64,000 bases of DNA from Rusavskia elegans (GCA_011316305.1 SAUG01000091.1:248001-312000); one strand, 5' to 3'. Positions 11,656 to 25,429 are shown, numbered from the stretch's first letter. Notes: generated from the sequence alone by a model not told the origin. A program made the numbers and translations.

Positions 11656-13250
11656 ATTAGTTTAGATATTAATAAAAGATTACTAGACTACGACTGCGAC
11701 TTTCTAGAATTAAATTTCCTATTAGTATACTACCGTTTCCGTGGGAGCTATTATTAAAGTTTATTTTCTAATTTTTCTAACTTCTATAAAGCTAATAAAT
11801 CTAGATTTTAATCTAATTTTTTTAAATACTACGGAATAGATATAGACGAGTTTATTTTCAAAATTTAGTAGTTTATAGATAATATTACTAAAATATTCGA
11901 TTAAAAGATATCTATTGTTCCGATTATAAAATTTCTAAATTTTTTTATTAAAATATATATTAGATACGCTTTAGAATTTGAATCGCGGAATCGGTTTAAA
12001 TTTAAAGATTTACTATATTTTTTTTATATAAAATTATATCTAGTTTACTATTAGATAATCGGAGATATAGAAAAATAGTAACTTCGATAAATAGTAGCTA
12101 ATATTTTTTATTCAAGCCGCTATAAACTAATATAGAAAATACTATTTTATTATAGATTATAAAATATAGTAGGTTTATACTAAATATTTTTATTAGTAAA
12201 GCTTTTAAATATAGTATATCTACTAAATTCGTAATTATTATAAAAATATTTATATTAAAAACGTTTTTTCTATTATAGATATAGTAGTAGATCTATTATT
12301 CTAAAGTTTTAGAAATATTTTTTATTTTAATTATATAGACGCTATATTTCTATTTATTCTAATCTAGTAATATTAGATTATATTAACTTCTATTATATAC
12401 GACTAGAACTTTACTTTTCCGAATAGAATTTATACGATTAGTATAAATAAATTTTAGAAAACTATTACCGGAACGAATATAGTTTTTATAAAAGGATTTA
12501 TATTATTTATCTAAAATATAAATTTTATAAAAATCGGATTTAAATTTAGTAACTTTAAATAAATCGATTTCTATAAATATATTTACTTACTAACTTAAAT
12601 TAATTCTAGTTATCTAAATATCTAAACCTGGCGTATTAGATATTTTTTATCTCTATCAATATTTTAGCGAAGGCTTTTAAAACTATATCGGATATTAATA
12701 AAAAGAAAAACGAAAATAGAAAAAAAAAGAAAATAGAAGAAAAAGATTTTATAGAGCTACGTTATCTTATATTAATATCTAGTAGAAATCGACCTTCGTA
12801 TATATAGATAGTTAACGTTAAATATAGAGTATCAAAGTTTAAACTAAAGCTATAGTTTTTAATAATTATTTTAATACTAATTTTCTAAATTTATAATATT
12901 AATAGAAAATAAATACCGAATCTAAAAATATAAAAAATATTATAGAAATCGATAGAACGATATTTACTAATAATAAAACAGTTAAATTTAATATTACTTT
13001 TAGTAATCGGTTAGAAGCTAATAGTATTACTGATACCGGTTATAGATTTCCTTTAAATAGATCTTATATTAGATTCGATAGAAAAATACCGCTAGAAAGT
13101 AGTATATTAGTTATATATATAGTTTAATATCTAACTATTAATAGAATCTTGTTTATTTAATAAAGCCGATAAAACCGTAAAAACGAAAATTATATAACTA
13201 AAATTAATAAAAATCGGTACTATTATAATAAAGTTTAGTTAATTTTTAGA
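11656..13250 (-). pseudogene. Degenerate copia protease, integrase and start of RT, copy B
   Basis: Inverted match to copy C from about 56800 to 58500. For example, 11670-11900 matches 58270-58500 closely, including the stretch CCCTTACGGAAACGGTA in copy C. Integrase would insert the DNA copy; the protease would process the polyprotein. No open frame remains. Confidence 0.7.
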
Positions 13251-13761
13251 CTCGGTAGGTTTATTTTTTAACTTATTATTTTTAGATTTATTATCTTTAC
13301 TATTTCTACTATTCTTTCTTTTACCGATTTTATTTTTATTATTATTACCTTTTTAGCGCTTACTACTACCGTTCTTCTATTTTTCTATAATTTAAACCTT
13401 TTCTAATTTAGAATATAGACTATAGTAGGTCTTTTTTATATAGCCGTTTCGGTTATAGTAGAAATAATAGTTATATTTAATAATCTATTTATTCGAGTTA
13501 TTTATAGATAGGAAAACTTTAGTTCTAGTAATAGTAGATTCGGTACTACTATATTAGCGATATATTATACTAATTATAGTACTAAAAGTTTTATTTAAAA
13601 TAATTGTTTTCAATCTTTATTTATTTATATTACTAATAATAATATTATTATATATAAATAATATTTAAAAATTGCTAAAAAAAAGTACCAAAGTTCTAAA
13701 AAAATTTTAAAATAAAAGAGCTTTCGAAAAAAATAATATCTATAGCTAAAATTTTATTAAT
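13251..13761 (-). pseudogene. Degenerate copia gag with zinc knuckle, copy B part 1
   Basis: On the minus strand at about 13431-13475 the codons fit a CX2CX4HX4C zinc knuckle if each TAT/TAC at a Cys or His position is read as a RIP product of TGT/TGC or CAT. The same motif is at 56663-56704 in copy C. The knuckle binds element RNA. DE5 splits gag here; it resumes at 14979. Confidence 0.75.
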
Positions 13762-14978
13762 TTTGTTAATTTGTTTTGGTTTAAATGCCCGGTAAACCAG
13801 TGGTTCGATAAGTAAATTAAGCGTTAGTATATTAGTATTAAATATACGGTCGTAGAATTTATATTCTAGTTTAGTTAACGTAAATAACGGTTCTATGGAA
13901 TTTTATTTTAAATTTACTTAGTAATATAACGTATTTTTCTACCGATAATTTAACTAACGAAGAAATTTTTATAGATAAATATATCTTTCTGTTATCGCTT
14001 TTTTTCTTATTTTTAATTAGTAATATAAGCTTAAAAGCCTTTACGTACGTATATACTCCAGTAATAGCTATAGTTATAAACTAAAATAGACGGTAGTATT
14101 TTCCTATATCTAGAATAACTATATCTATCTACGTCGTTATCGACTATTTTATTATAGCTAAAATAATCTATTTCGACTTTAATTTAAATCTTTTTTTTAC
14201 TATTTTTAAATATACTATCCGACTTCTTTATATCTTTTTAACCTATTTAACCGGGTAAAACTTCTAGCTATAGTAGATAGATATAGCTGAAATATTAGAT
14301 ATTTATAATTATTTATAACATCGAAGAAGGACTAATAGACCGAAGACTACGAGTAACGAAGTTATATTTATATAGTAGAAGTTTCGTAATCGCGAATAAA
14401 AAAGGAAATAGTTAAATTGAAGTAATTAACTACGCTATAAATTATATCTGACGAATATATTTTTAGCTATAAAAATTTCTTTATATATAAATATAATGAC
14501 TTGGATAGCGTTATAATAACGCTGCGTGATTTGGAGGCCTAACGGATCCGCGTTCTATTTCGGAATTAGCGGAGTTAATCTAGCGGGTCGGAGGTTCGAA
14601 TCCTTCGAAGGCTAACCTAATATTTAAATTTTTTCTAATCGACTAAGTCGATTTTTATATAGAGTTTATATAGAAATTATATAAAGAGATGGATTGTCTC
14701 GGCCTAGCCGATTCTAAACGAAGTAAATTAAGTTAATTAATTAATAAAGTTAAAAAGACCACGGTTTCCCTCTGGATTTTAGTCCAGGTCTAGCTTCTTC
14801 GAGAGTCCTAAATTAGGTTCGCGGTAAATACTTGAATCTAAATAATTACGTAATCTAATCGAATAGTACTTCCAATACTAATTCGTAAAAGATAATCAAA
14901 AATCAAAATGATCAAATCGTATATATATATATATATAAAAACTCATTATAACTTCAGATAAAAGCTTTTCAAAAGGAG
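13762..14978 (+). mobile_element. DE element copy 5 (contains a SINE)
   Basis: DE copy inserted in copia B gag with a perfect 13-bp TSD, AAATTTTATTAAT, at 13749-13761 and 14979-14991. The uninterrupted target is in copy A near 270-285. The left end has the intact block GCCCGGTAAACCAGTGGTTC. A SINE at 14497-14937 is nested inside; without it the copy is about 0.78 kb, so it also carries an internal deletion. Confidence 0.8.
14497..14937 (+). mobile_element. tRNA-related SINE copy 4
   Basis: Nested in DE5. The A-box is degraded (TAGCGTTATAA), the B-box GGTTCGAATCC near 14593-14603 is intact. It ends in a (TA)n tract of about 22 bp. The site is AT-rich, so a TSD cannot be separated from the tail. 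DE1 and DE3 give the uninterrupted sequence. Confidence 0.8.
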
Positions 14979-15695
14979 AAATTTTATTAATAAACTCGCG
15001 AAATTTAGTTATATAGGCTTCTATATTTTTAAAGGAACTATTATAATAAAAGATATCTAACTAGATATCGAATTTTATAAATTTATCGATACTATAAATT
15101 CTATTTTATATCTAGAATTTATTTAGTATTTTTTCAATATCTAATATAATATCTTTATTAAAACTCTTGATATTAATACTATAGGTCGTTTTAGTTACTA
15201 TATAGACGCGTTTTATATATATATTTTATATATTTAAAAATATCCGGGGATAAAGAACCTTTAATAATAATTCGAAGATTATTAAAAATATAATATACTA
15301 TAATATCTCTTTTCTAGTTTTTATAATCCGAATAGGTTTCGAGTTTCGGAACTATATTAATAGATTAGCCGAAACCTTCTAGTTGAATATTATTTATAGT
15401 TAATATTATAGAAATAAATATATTGCCGAGTTTAGTACTAGACTATATAATATTACGAAAAATAGTATTATAAAGAAATAAATTAGAAGAAAAGTCTAGA
15501 AGCGAGTAACTAGGAAACGTAATAACTTCGAAGCCGAATAAATTATTCGGGCTTAAAGGAATAGACGGAGGACTAAAAGATATAAATTATTCCGGATTAT
15601 TTTCGGATATAATAGAAAGTAACTTCGATAAATAGTAATTAGAATTCGGGCGTAGATAGTTCAAAACAGTAAAGTTAATTTATTATTAATTATAT
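14979..15695 (-). pseudogene. Degenerate copia gag, copy B part 2
   Basis: Continues gag after DE5. It matches copy A at about 270-930 and, inverted, copy C at 55700-56400. It stops at DE6. The upstream end of gag and the 5' LTR of copy B are missing after DE6, so this element is truncated at its 5' side. Confidence 0.75.
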
Positions 15696-16130
15696 CTTTT
15701 CTAGAAGATTTCTATCTGGAATTATATTGAGTTTTTATATATAAATATATGTTTTATCAACGTTATATACGGTAACGATTGTTGTATTTTACGTGTAAAG
15801 AAATTTTTACAGCTAAAGAAACAATTCGTCAGGCAAGATATATAGCGTCAATTATATTAACTATTTCTTTCTTTATTCGATTACGAAATCTCTACTATAT
15901 TCAAATACTATATATTTATTTTTCGACATTATAAACCATTATAAATAAATATAAACAATTATAAATTTCTTAGATTTCCGCTATATCAATCTATTATAAT
16001 ACGAAGTAGTTATAAATAGTCGTCGCTTCGGCTATATAAATTATATAATCCGTATCTAAACGCTTTGTTAAACTATTAAAATATTTTTTCGCCCGCGTAG
16101 TTTTAACAAGGTTACTAGCTATACTTTAGA
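15696..16130 (-). mobile_element. DE element copy 6, truncated
   Basis: Only the first ~435 bp of an inverted DE copy, beginning CTTTTCTAGAAGATTTCTAT like DE2 and DE4. Similarity is lost at about 16130, where unrelated sequence begins. The truncation removes the A-rich end and marks a rearrangement or deletion breakpoint that also ends copia B. Confidence 0.65.
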
Positions 16131-17160
16131 TAGCGCCTTTGTTTCAACTATAGCCTGTCAGCGGTATATAGACGTTATGGTTATTATAATATTATATCGA
16201 CGAAGCTTTAACGGACTGTATTAAACGAATATACCGCCTATATTATATTCTATAAAACTCGATATTTTAAAGGCTAAAATATTTTTAAAAATATACTATA
16301 ATATACTACTACTAGATAATATCTATAGAGATTATATAGTAGAAAATATTATATTTTATTAGGATATTATATAGTTTTTGAACCGCTATCTAGTTACTAC
16401 TTTTAACGCGTTTAGCCTAATATATTATTAATACGCTATAAATTATATACTATAACTTTAATATATAGAAAATATCTATTTAAAATTTTAATATCTTTTT
16501 CGCTATCTTTTTAAAATATCTAGGAAAAGTAATATTTAGATTTTTAAACGGTTGATATTATAGTATTTTATTTTACTATATACGCGACTATCTAGAAAGT
16601 AGAATAAAAACTAGGATATTATATTATTAAAACAGTAAACCTCTAGCCGCCTATATATAGTCTATCTATAGTAAATCGTAAAATATATTATTTAGATAAA
16701 TAAAACCGATTATATAGATATAGAAAAGATATATTAAATCTATATACTAACTCTATTATATAAGCTACAATCTATAATCTTCTAAAAAAAAATCTATATT
16801 TATCTTTTAATTTCTAATAGCGATATTCCTAGTTTCTATTTTAATAAATAGTATTTTTAGTATTTCTATAACTTAGCTCTTTAATATAATAATTTATACG
16901 AGTCTAATTACTATTTTAAAATCCCTTTCGATATCTAAAATAATTTCTAGAATTACTATTTTAAAGCTTTTCCGAAAAGTTACCGATCTAGGCCTAGTTA
17001 TTATTATTAGTAAAAAGAGTATATCTAGTAGAAGTTTTTCTAGTACGCTTCGGCTTCTATATAATTCGAACTAGATCTATATTTATAATTTTAAAGCGTT
17101 CGGACTAAACTATAATATTAAATTAAACTAGAATAATATCTCGGCTGTATTTATAATAAA
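16131..17160 (+). pseudogene. Unidentified degenerate coding-like region
   Basis: One forward frame from about 16172 can be read for over 300 codons with interruptions only by TAG/TAA, as expected for RIP of Gln and Trp codons. The translation is rich in Ile, Leu, Tyr and Asn. I did not recognise catalytic motifs of RT, integrase, DDE transposase or RepHel. It starts right after the truncated DE6. It may be part of another transposon. Confidence 0.35.
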
Positions 17161-19373
17161 CGATAGTATTAGAATCCGTTTATTAATCTAGTATTAATTC
17201 AATCCTCGTCGTAAAATAATATAGATATATAATATACGATTATTCGGATTAATTTAAAAATATTTTAAAAATATTAAAATAAATATAGAAAAGAAATAGT
17301 AGAATATATTCTAGAATATATAAAAAACTTTAATAGAAAATATAATAACTTTAATAATATTAATAGCAGGCGGAGTAAAGTTAAAAATATATATAAAAAA
17401 GTATAGAAAATAATATTTTATAAATTATAGACCTAGTTGTTTATAATTTATATTTTCTATAATAGTATTTATATTATCTTTAGTAGTATATTACCGAACT
17501 TTCTTCTAAAATCTATTAATACTAGATTTATTATATATAGATTAGATATATCTATAACTATATTTTTTATTAAAGTATACTTTTAATTAAAGGTATTCTA
17601 ATAGATTTTTATTTTACTTTTATTCTATTTCTAGTTAATATTTTTAATTATAGGATTTTTTACGACGGTAACTAATTAGTATATAGAATTAAGATTTAAG
17701 TATAGAAAGAAATAAATACGATAATTATTTTATAACTCTATTAATTTCGTTTTTATATTATTAGTAAAATATAAATATTATATTATATCGGCTATAATAT
17801 TTAATTCTATAGCTATTTACTTTTTTTTTATTACTTATTTGACTTTTTAGATATAGTTAGTAACTTTTACTAATTATTATCTTCTAATTTAGTATCTAGA
17901 CTGCCGAATATAAAAGTAGACTATAATATATACTAGCGGAGATATACTATTATTAGATTACAGAATAAAGAATATTATATAGTTCGACGGAGGCTAGAAA
18001 GGCTACCGGTAGAAATAGATATTTTATAGGCTCGAGACTTCTAAAAAGTAGAAAGATTTTAATAAATACCCGAAATATTAGAAAGAAGTTTAGTAATAGA
18101 TTTAATCTATATATTTTTTTCTAAAATTTAAGGCTTTATTAGATATCTTCGAAGTAATAATATATTTAGATAAAGGTCTAGAATTTCTTTATAATAGATT
18201 TAAAAAAGTTATATTTCTAGTTATTAGATAGCTTTTTAATATTATTAATATCGATATAATCTCCTATCTAGGCCTATATAGTATCGAGTTAATAACCAGA
18301 CGACGATTCTAAATATAATTAGAATTAAAATAAAAGTAATTTTATCCTTTTAGATATTAAGATCTATAGTTAACTTTCGGTTACTCTTTTCTTCCCTTTC
18401 TATAAAAGGGTAGAATACTATATCTAGAGGCTATTATTATTTTTATTTTCCTTTTAGAAACGCCGACGGGGTATATTAGTAAGTCAAGCTATAATAATAA
18501 AGTAAAAGAAAATAGGTTCGAAAAGGTAAACCGAACGGTAATAATATTATTTTTAAATACTAATAATAAAGATAAAAAGCTGGAGATATAGATAGTAATA
18601 CTAAAAAACTTAATTAACGAATATATTTTTTAAAAAGAAAGTAGCCGTAATAAATATAGACTATTAATAGTAGACTTTAGATAACTTTCGGAGCTTTATA
18701 GTATAAAGAAAAGAGCGGCGATATATAGATTAAAAGGCTAAAAAATTAGATAGGAAACTCTATTTTACTAAAATAAACTAAAGCCGACTCTGCGAATATA
18801 TTCTAAATACTATAGAAAAGTCTTTATATATTTTGAAATATTACTAATTTAATCTATATCTCTATATTTTACTATAGTAATTAGAGATTATCTATATAGC
18901 TTTTAATTTTAAAATTCTATTTTTTTACCGATAACCTTTATAATATCTATTAATACGTATCAGATAGTTAATAGTTTCCTTTATCTAAAGGTTACCCGAA
19001 AGTTATTAAAGCTTTTTAAACTAATTATATATAGCGCCAGCGAGGTTATATAGCGTTAATAAAGTTAATAGCGGTATAGCTATACAGCGGTTAGATTTAG
19101 GATTTTTATATTTATTCTAGCCAACTTTTATTATCTTAGCGCCTTTTTCTACGAGTCCTAATATCTCTCCTCGATACTTCTCTCGATATTCTACCGCCCT
19201 AGCTTCCCTTTCTAAAATCTTAACAAATACTAGATACTATCTATCTTTTTTAGAAAAATCTAAATAAATATATTAATAAATAATATAGACTTTTAAAAAA
19301 TTATCTTTTTTTATTAGGAGATAGATATATATTAGCTTTTTTTATCTCTCTAGCTATAGTATCCTGCTATTAG
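17161..19373. other. Unassigned degenerate DNA, with a short minus-strand coding-like stretch
   Basis: RIP-mutated sequence without similarity noticed elsewhere in the window. At about 19140-19265 on the minus strand a run of roughly 37 codons lacks stops and looks protein-like (includes EREARAVEYREKYRGEI), with fewer RIP changes than its surroundings. I cannot name it. The right end is the TSD of MITE 2. Confidence 0.4.
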
Positions 19374-19906
19374 TAGACTGGCCGTCGGGTAGAGTTTCGA
19401 ACTCGGGTTCGTATCCCGGGTTTAAATCGAGTCGGTTCCGACTTTTTTAGATACCGAACCGAGTCGGTTCCGATTTTTCTAGATACTAAACTAATTTAGT
19501 TCCGAATTAAATTCAAATTTCCGGATTCGATATATTAAAATTACTAGAATCTAGTATAACAATTTAATTCTAGTATAATAATTATACCTATCTATTAAAA
19601 ATTAATCTAATAAAAAGATATATATTATCTATATATATTATTAATAGATAAACTTTAATTATTATTTACTTATTATATTAATTATAGTATTATACTGTAA
19701 TAATTATAGTATTATACTATATATAGAATGTTTAATAGGTCGGGTCAGATTTCTATCGGTTTCTATTTTATAATCCGATCTAATTTTTATTTTTAATTTT
19801 AGAAACCGACCTGTACCGTTTAGTAGGTCGAATTAAACCGATTTATTAAAACTCGGGTCGGATTCCCGAGGTATCGACAGGAACCTATATTAAAGTAGCC
19901 GGTCTA
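19374..19906. mobile_element. hAT-type MITE copy 2
   Basis: 533 bp with ends TAGACTGGCCGTCGG and GCCGGTCTA. TSD GCTATTAG (19366-19373) and GCTATTAA (19907-19914) differ at one G/A site. The interior repeats GAGTCGGTTCCGA-like words near both ends around an AT-rich middle. The internal words differ from copies 1 and 3 (GTCGGTT rather than GATCGGATT), so this is a separate subfamily. Confidence 0.8.
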
Positions 19907-20140
19907 GCTATTAATACGCTAACGTAGTCTATAACTAAACGATTTGTTATTATCCGATTCAATTTTCTAGTTCCGTAATCTAAAATTGTTTATATAGAAG
20001 CGAAGGCGGCTTATAGAATAGTTATCGTAAGTCTAATATATACCGCTGCTATAGAAAAATTTCTATAGTAGCTAAATCCATAGAATAAAAATAATAATAA
20101 TAATCTATTATTAGCTATAGATAAAGAAAGTATTCGTCTA
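19907..20140. other. Unassigned sequence flanking repeat H
   Basis: About 230 bp with moderate RIP and several intact CpG sites. It ends in GTATTCGTCTA; the A at 20140 and T at 20141 mark the junction where Helitron-bearing H copies diverge. No coding assignment. Confidence 0.45.
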
Positions 20141-20665
20141 TATACTAACGAGCCTGTCGCTATATCGGACCGATATATTCTACTTACTCGTATCTCGCTT
20201 TATAGTCTATTATCGACCCTATATAGCTTCCGGACTCGTTAAAGCTCTGCTTTAAAAATCGTTAAAAAAATAACTTTAAAACTATTTTTAGTATTTAAAA
20301 GATTTTAATTAATTTATAATATATTTTAAAATATTTTTTTTATTTTTTTACCCTTTTAGATCTAGTATATATTTCTCTAACCTCTAAAACTTTAGAAATA
20401 ATAAAAGATACGGTATAAATATCTTTCCAAAAATTCTTAATTTAAGATTTTTATTAATTTTTATTTTCGGATTTTAAATCGGAACTTATTTTTTTTTAGT
20501 AGATTCGGAAAATATTAATATAGAAATAGCGTAAAAAAGCTATAAATCTATTAAATAATTAATATCGGATCTCTATCTATTATTTAATTATAGAATCGGA
20601 GATTACTATAGTATTAGTTGATATATAGTCTAAATCTATATTTAAATCCATCCGGTATCAAATAT
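20141..20665. repeat. Repeat H, copy without Helitron
   Basis: Closely matches 48900-49426, and its first ~100 bp match, inverted, 31826-31956. In the latter two a Helitron end abuts the T equivalent to 20141; here the site is continuous across A20140/T20141. On the minus strand a moderately open, Lys/Arg-rich frame exists, but I recognise no family. H could be part of an unidentified transposon. Confidence 0.65.
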
Positions 20666-21047
20666 AATACTGGAATTCGAACGAGAAAAGTTTTAACACC
20701 TTCGATTTCTTAGAAAAAAAATCCGTATTTAAAAAAAGCTTATCGCTCTCGATCCGGACTAGTCCTACCCGATTCGGTCTAGCGTAGAGAGCTATTATAG
20801 GGGGTAAAAGCGATACGGATAGCTATCTAAAAACTATAGTAACGTAACCGAATATTAAAACTCGAATTTTAGTAGTAGATTCTTCTATATAAAATAACTT
20901 TTATGCTAATAAATATAATTAGCTACTTTTTAGTTCTATTTAAAGTCTTTATCCAGCGCTATAAAATAATCCCTTTTATATATTAATCTGACTTATAGAC
21001 GTTAAAGATTTAGGTCTATAAAACTATATTACGATCGTATAGACCTG
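20666..21047. other. Unassigned sequence with a hairpin
   Basis: Degenerate DNA with a GC-richer patch (20690-20800). At its end GGTCTATA near 21013 and TATAGACC near 21038 form an inverted repeat immediately before the tandem duplication. No gene seen. Confidence 0.4.
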
Positions 21048-21491
21048 AACAGCCCTACCAGCTCTACTAGGCCGGCGCCAAACTTATCTAAATCCAGTAC
21101 CTATAACTTCCTACAATAGATACGTAATACGCAGCTAATATTATAGACCAGAAATTATATAAATTAAAGAATTTATTTAAAACTTTTAAATAATATAAAA
21201 ATAATTAAATTCTAACTAATAGATATTAAAGAATTCTATATATAAATAAAGATTATTAGTAATTTTCGTAACAGCTCTACCAGCTCTATAAGGCCGGCGC
21301 CAAGCTTTATCTAAATCTGGTACCTGTAACTTTCTACTGTATATACGTAATATATATCTAACGTTATAGGCTAAAATTTATAATAAATTTAAAGTTTATT
21401 TATAGCTTTTAAACGATATAAATTTATTTAAAATCGAATAAATAGATATTAAGAAATCAGATATATAAAAAAAAAATAACGTAAAAATTTT
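21048..21491. repeat. 222-bp tandem duplication
   Basis: Two direct units, from 21048 and from 21270. Each begins AACAGCYCTACCAGCTCTA followed by GGCCGGCGCCAA and a conserved TATCTAAATCYRGTACCT. The first ~70 bp of each unit keep several CA, TG and GC-rich words, while the rest is strongly RIP-mutated. No coding function is evident. Confidence 0.75.
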
Positions 21492-24400
21492 AATAATTAA
21501 TTCGGTCTAATAAATTAAACGGTTCTAGAACTATATTAGCTTTACTATAAATGAAAACTATTATTTTAATACTAAAAATAGCTTTAAAAATCGAATTTTA
21601 AAACGAGTCCGGAAGTTATTTAGAGGGATGCATTAGCGTCTTAATAGTAAATTGAAAGGCTATTAACGTAGTACTATATAAAATGGAATATTATACCGGA
21701 TAGTTTAAATATCTAGAAATAAAAAAGAAAAAAATTATATATTATAATTCTTTATCGATATATAATAGTTATCGAATAGCTATTTAGATAGTCTTTAGAC
21801 CGAAATTTTAAAGAACTATCTATTAAACCAGATTTCCTATCTAGAATCTATTTACTTTAAGATCTATTAAACGACTATCTATAATAATATCTATTAATAT
21901 TCTATCTATTATCTATCTAGCTAAATAATCTATTACCTAGAATTATCTTTTAGTTTCTTTTTAAAAATTTTATTTTAGTAAACGGAGGTTTAAGTTTAAA
22001 TTATAGTAGAATATTCTATTAATAGGACGTTAATATAATATTAATAGTAGAAAGATATTAAAAGGTTATTTTAATTTAGATCGTATTAATAAAGATATAG
22101 TATTTCCTTACTATATATAAAAGATATATCGAAGATTCTAAATTAGAAATACTGAAAAAACTAGATAAATATAATATATTATCTAAATTACTTACTCGCT
22201 ATTATCTATTTAATATTCTATTTTTATTTTTATCCTATTTACAGCGCTAGAAGCTATATAGTTTAAAATCTATTTTAATAGTAGTAGTCGGTAAAAATTT
22301 ATAAATATCGATTAATAAAGGATATAGTATAAATATTATAGTAATATAGTTACTAGAAGTTAATTTAGAAAAGAAATTTAAAATCGGAAGTTTTTTTAAA
22401 TACTAAAATATATCGTAAAATTAGGCTAAAGCTATCTAAACTACTACTATTTATTAGTTATAGAATTATAATAGAAAATAAGTTTTTATTATAAAAAAAA
22501 ATACAAGTATATATATTAATTCCGGGAAAATAAACGCTATTATATAGCGGGAGTAGAAAAAGTAGAGAAAATAAATATAGTAGAGGAAGTAGATATATAT
22601 TAGACTTTTTCCGAAGTTATTATTTATATTATAGTTCGGCTTATTATCTATAACTACTTTTTTATAGATAATTATTCCTAGTACACGATATATTAATAGT
22701 TAGCGACGAAGCTAATACGAGCGATAGAAAAACTTATTTATATTATATTTTTACGAAAGTACTAGCTGTAAAAACTCTAGGTCCTATCGAATATTAATTT
22801 ATATATCTCGGAATATCGGATAGAAAAGATATAAAAGAGTCTATATAGAATATACGAGAGTATTAAAACTTTAAAATATAATAATACTTCCTAATTTAAA
22901 CGTAACGTTTATCGAACGGTTTTTTTAATAGTATAGAAATAGTTATATATCGTTTTTTTTCTAGAATACCCCGAATTTATTTAGTACTATTAGAGCTATT
23001 ACTATTAAATTAACGTTCGTATTCTATATAACCGACGCTATAGAAGTTTATAGTAATTAATAGCTTTTAAAATACTAGGATAGATAATTTAGGTCCGTTA
23101 TATAATATATATAGAAAGAGGTATCTATTAATTAGAAATTTAGAAAAGATAGAAAAAACTATATAAAAAGATAATTATTAGCTATAAATACTATTAGAAA
23201 TAGATTAGTAGGGTAGAAGATACTAATTTAATATTTATATTATAGAAGACAAGGTATAAAGGCTATAGAAAAATTAGGTAATAAAGTTTAAAAGCCTGGA
23301 AAAAACTTAAAAATATAAAACGTATTATAAATATTAGATATAAAAAAATCTAATTATCAAAGAATATATTAATAAAATATATAGGCTAAAGATATAGAAA
23401 TTATATAAATAGAAGATATAAAAGAAAATAAATAAATAAAAGGTTTTAAAATATATAGACAATAGTAGAAAGTATAGAGAAAGGATATAGAAAATATAGT
23501 ACTAATCTATAATAAATATAGTCGTTATTAGGCCGTAAAGCTCTAGTACTGGTAACAGTAGTATTATACTAATATATTAATAGCCTATAGAAACTTCTAT
23601 CCGCGTTACCTAATTTTCTAAACCTCCTTTAATTACTACCTACGCGGTCTAAAATATAACTACTATTTATAATATAAATAATAGAAGCTTCGATAAGCCG
23701 TTCGGTCAATATTTAGTTATATTAAATATCTATTAAATTCTATATATTTAGTAATAGAATCGCGATTTTAGATATTATTATACTATCTACCTTCCCGAAT
23801 TCTACTATATCTAATAAGTAATAAATCTAATATTTATTTATCTAAACTAGAACTAGGAACGTTATTATAAATATCCTACTTCTAGTTTTAAAGCTATATT
23901 TATTAATTTTTTTCTAGATTATTATTAAAAATAGAATAACGTCTGTAATTAATTATAAAATATTTTAACTATATATAAATATAAGGTTTTTAATAAAATT
24001 ATTCGGATATAGTAGATATTTAGCGAAATGAAAAGTTATAAAGCGATAGTAGTAAAGGTATTTTACCGAGTTAAAAATAATTAAAAATGAGGATTTTATA
24101 TATAGAATTAACTATATAAAATAATTTTTATAAGCTTTTAAATACTATCGAGTTAGCCTATAGTATATCTATATAACGCCTTTCTTATAATTTATATCTG
24201 TATCTTTATTCCTAAATTCTAGTTCCGATATTTATAGTCCTACTAATATAATGTTTTTAATCTAAAAATACTATTTATATAAATTTTAGAATAATAGCAG
24301 ATAATAGGAGGAGGATTAGAATATAAAAAAAGATAAAGAAACTAATAGTAAATAATAATAAAAATAGTAGATAATAAAGAAAAGGATTAATAGTTACGAA

Positions 24401-25429
24401 ATTTTAATAAAGAAAATACTATAAATAGACGATAAAAAAATATCCTTTTTTCTAATAGCCTTTTTTTAATATTTATAGTATTATATCCGATATTATATTT
24501 TAATATCTAAAAGTAAAAGATTAATAAAAAAATTAAATAAATAATTAATTAACTTTTAGAAATAATATAGTATATATACTAACTATTTAAATTTTAGTTT
24601 TAATATAGTCTATAGCTATATATAAAAAGTATCGTAATTATAGTATAGTAGAATCTCTTACCTTCTATAAAATTAACGGATTCTATCTATTCTATTTTTA
24701 GTAGTACGAACCTAGAGAATATAATTCCTTATAGGCTCGAAATAATATAATTTTATAATATTCTTTTTATCTATTAATATTTTAAATAGAATCTAAAAAA
24801 CTCTATTAATATCTATATTTTTCCCCGTATTTCTAATATATTCTACTAAGGTTATATATATAAAGAAATATTTCTATAATAAAAAAAGTTTATAAAAAAA
24901 ATCCTATTTAAATAAACTAGCTAACCGCCTTTTCTATTAATAAAATTATCTATTCGAAAAGTAATATAATATTTAGATTTACAAGTAAAAAGGAAGTTAG
25001 TATATAGAAAATAGAAAGTAGAATAAAGAAAAATAAAGTAATATTTTAAAAATAGAAAAAAAAAACTTATATTAAAAAGTAATAGTTCGAAATAGTAATA
25101 GTATAGCGTCTATAAACGGAATTAAAAATACTAAAAAGATTTATTAATTAGTAAAGTTTATTCGGTAGTACTAAATAATTTTAGCTTTAAAGAAATTAAT
25201 ATAATATTACTAATAGTCCTAGCTATATATATATTATAATAGGGAGGAAAATTATAAATATAGATAAAATATAAAAGCTATTATTCGGATAGACTATTTA
25301 AATATTTAAATATAGATAGAATCTATAGTACTAACTATATAGTAATCTTCGTATTATTTATTACTAATTAAAGTCCGGATATTTACTTTAATATCTATAT
25401 TATTAGTTTATTCTAATTAAAAGAAGATT
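21492..25429. other. Unassigned RIP-degraded DNA
   Basis: About 3.9 kb with no similarity noticed to the copia, Helitron, DE or SINE families. Frames are saturated with TAG/TAA. The style is that of degraded transposon sequence. I see no promoter, RNA gene or repeat that I can support. Confidence 0.4.
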
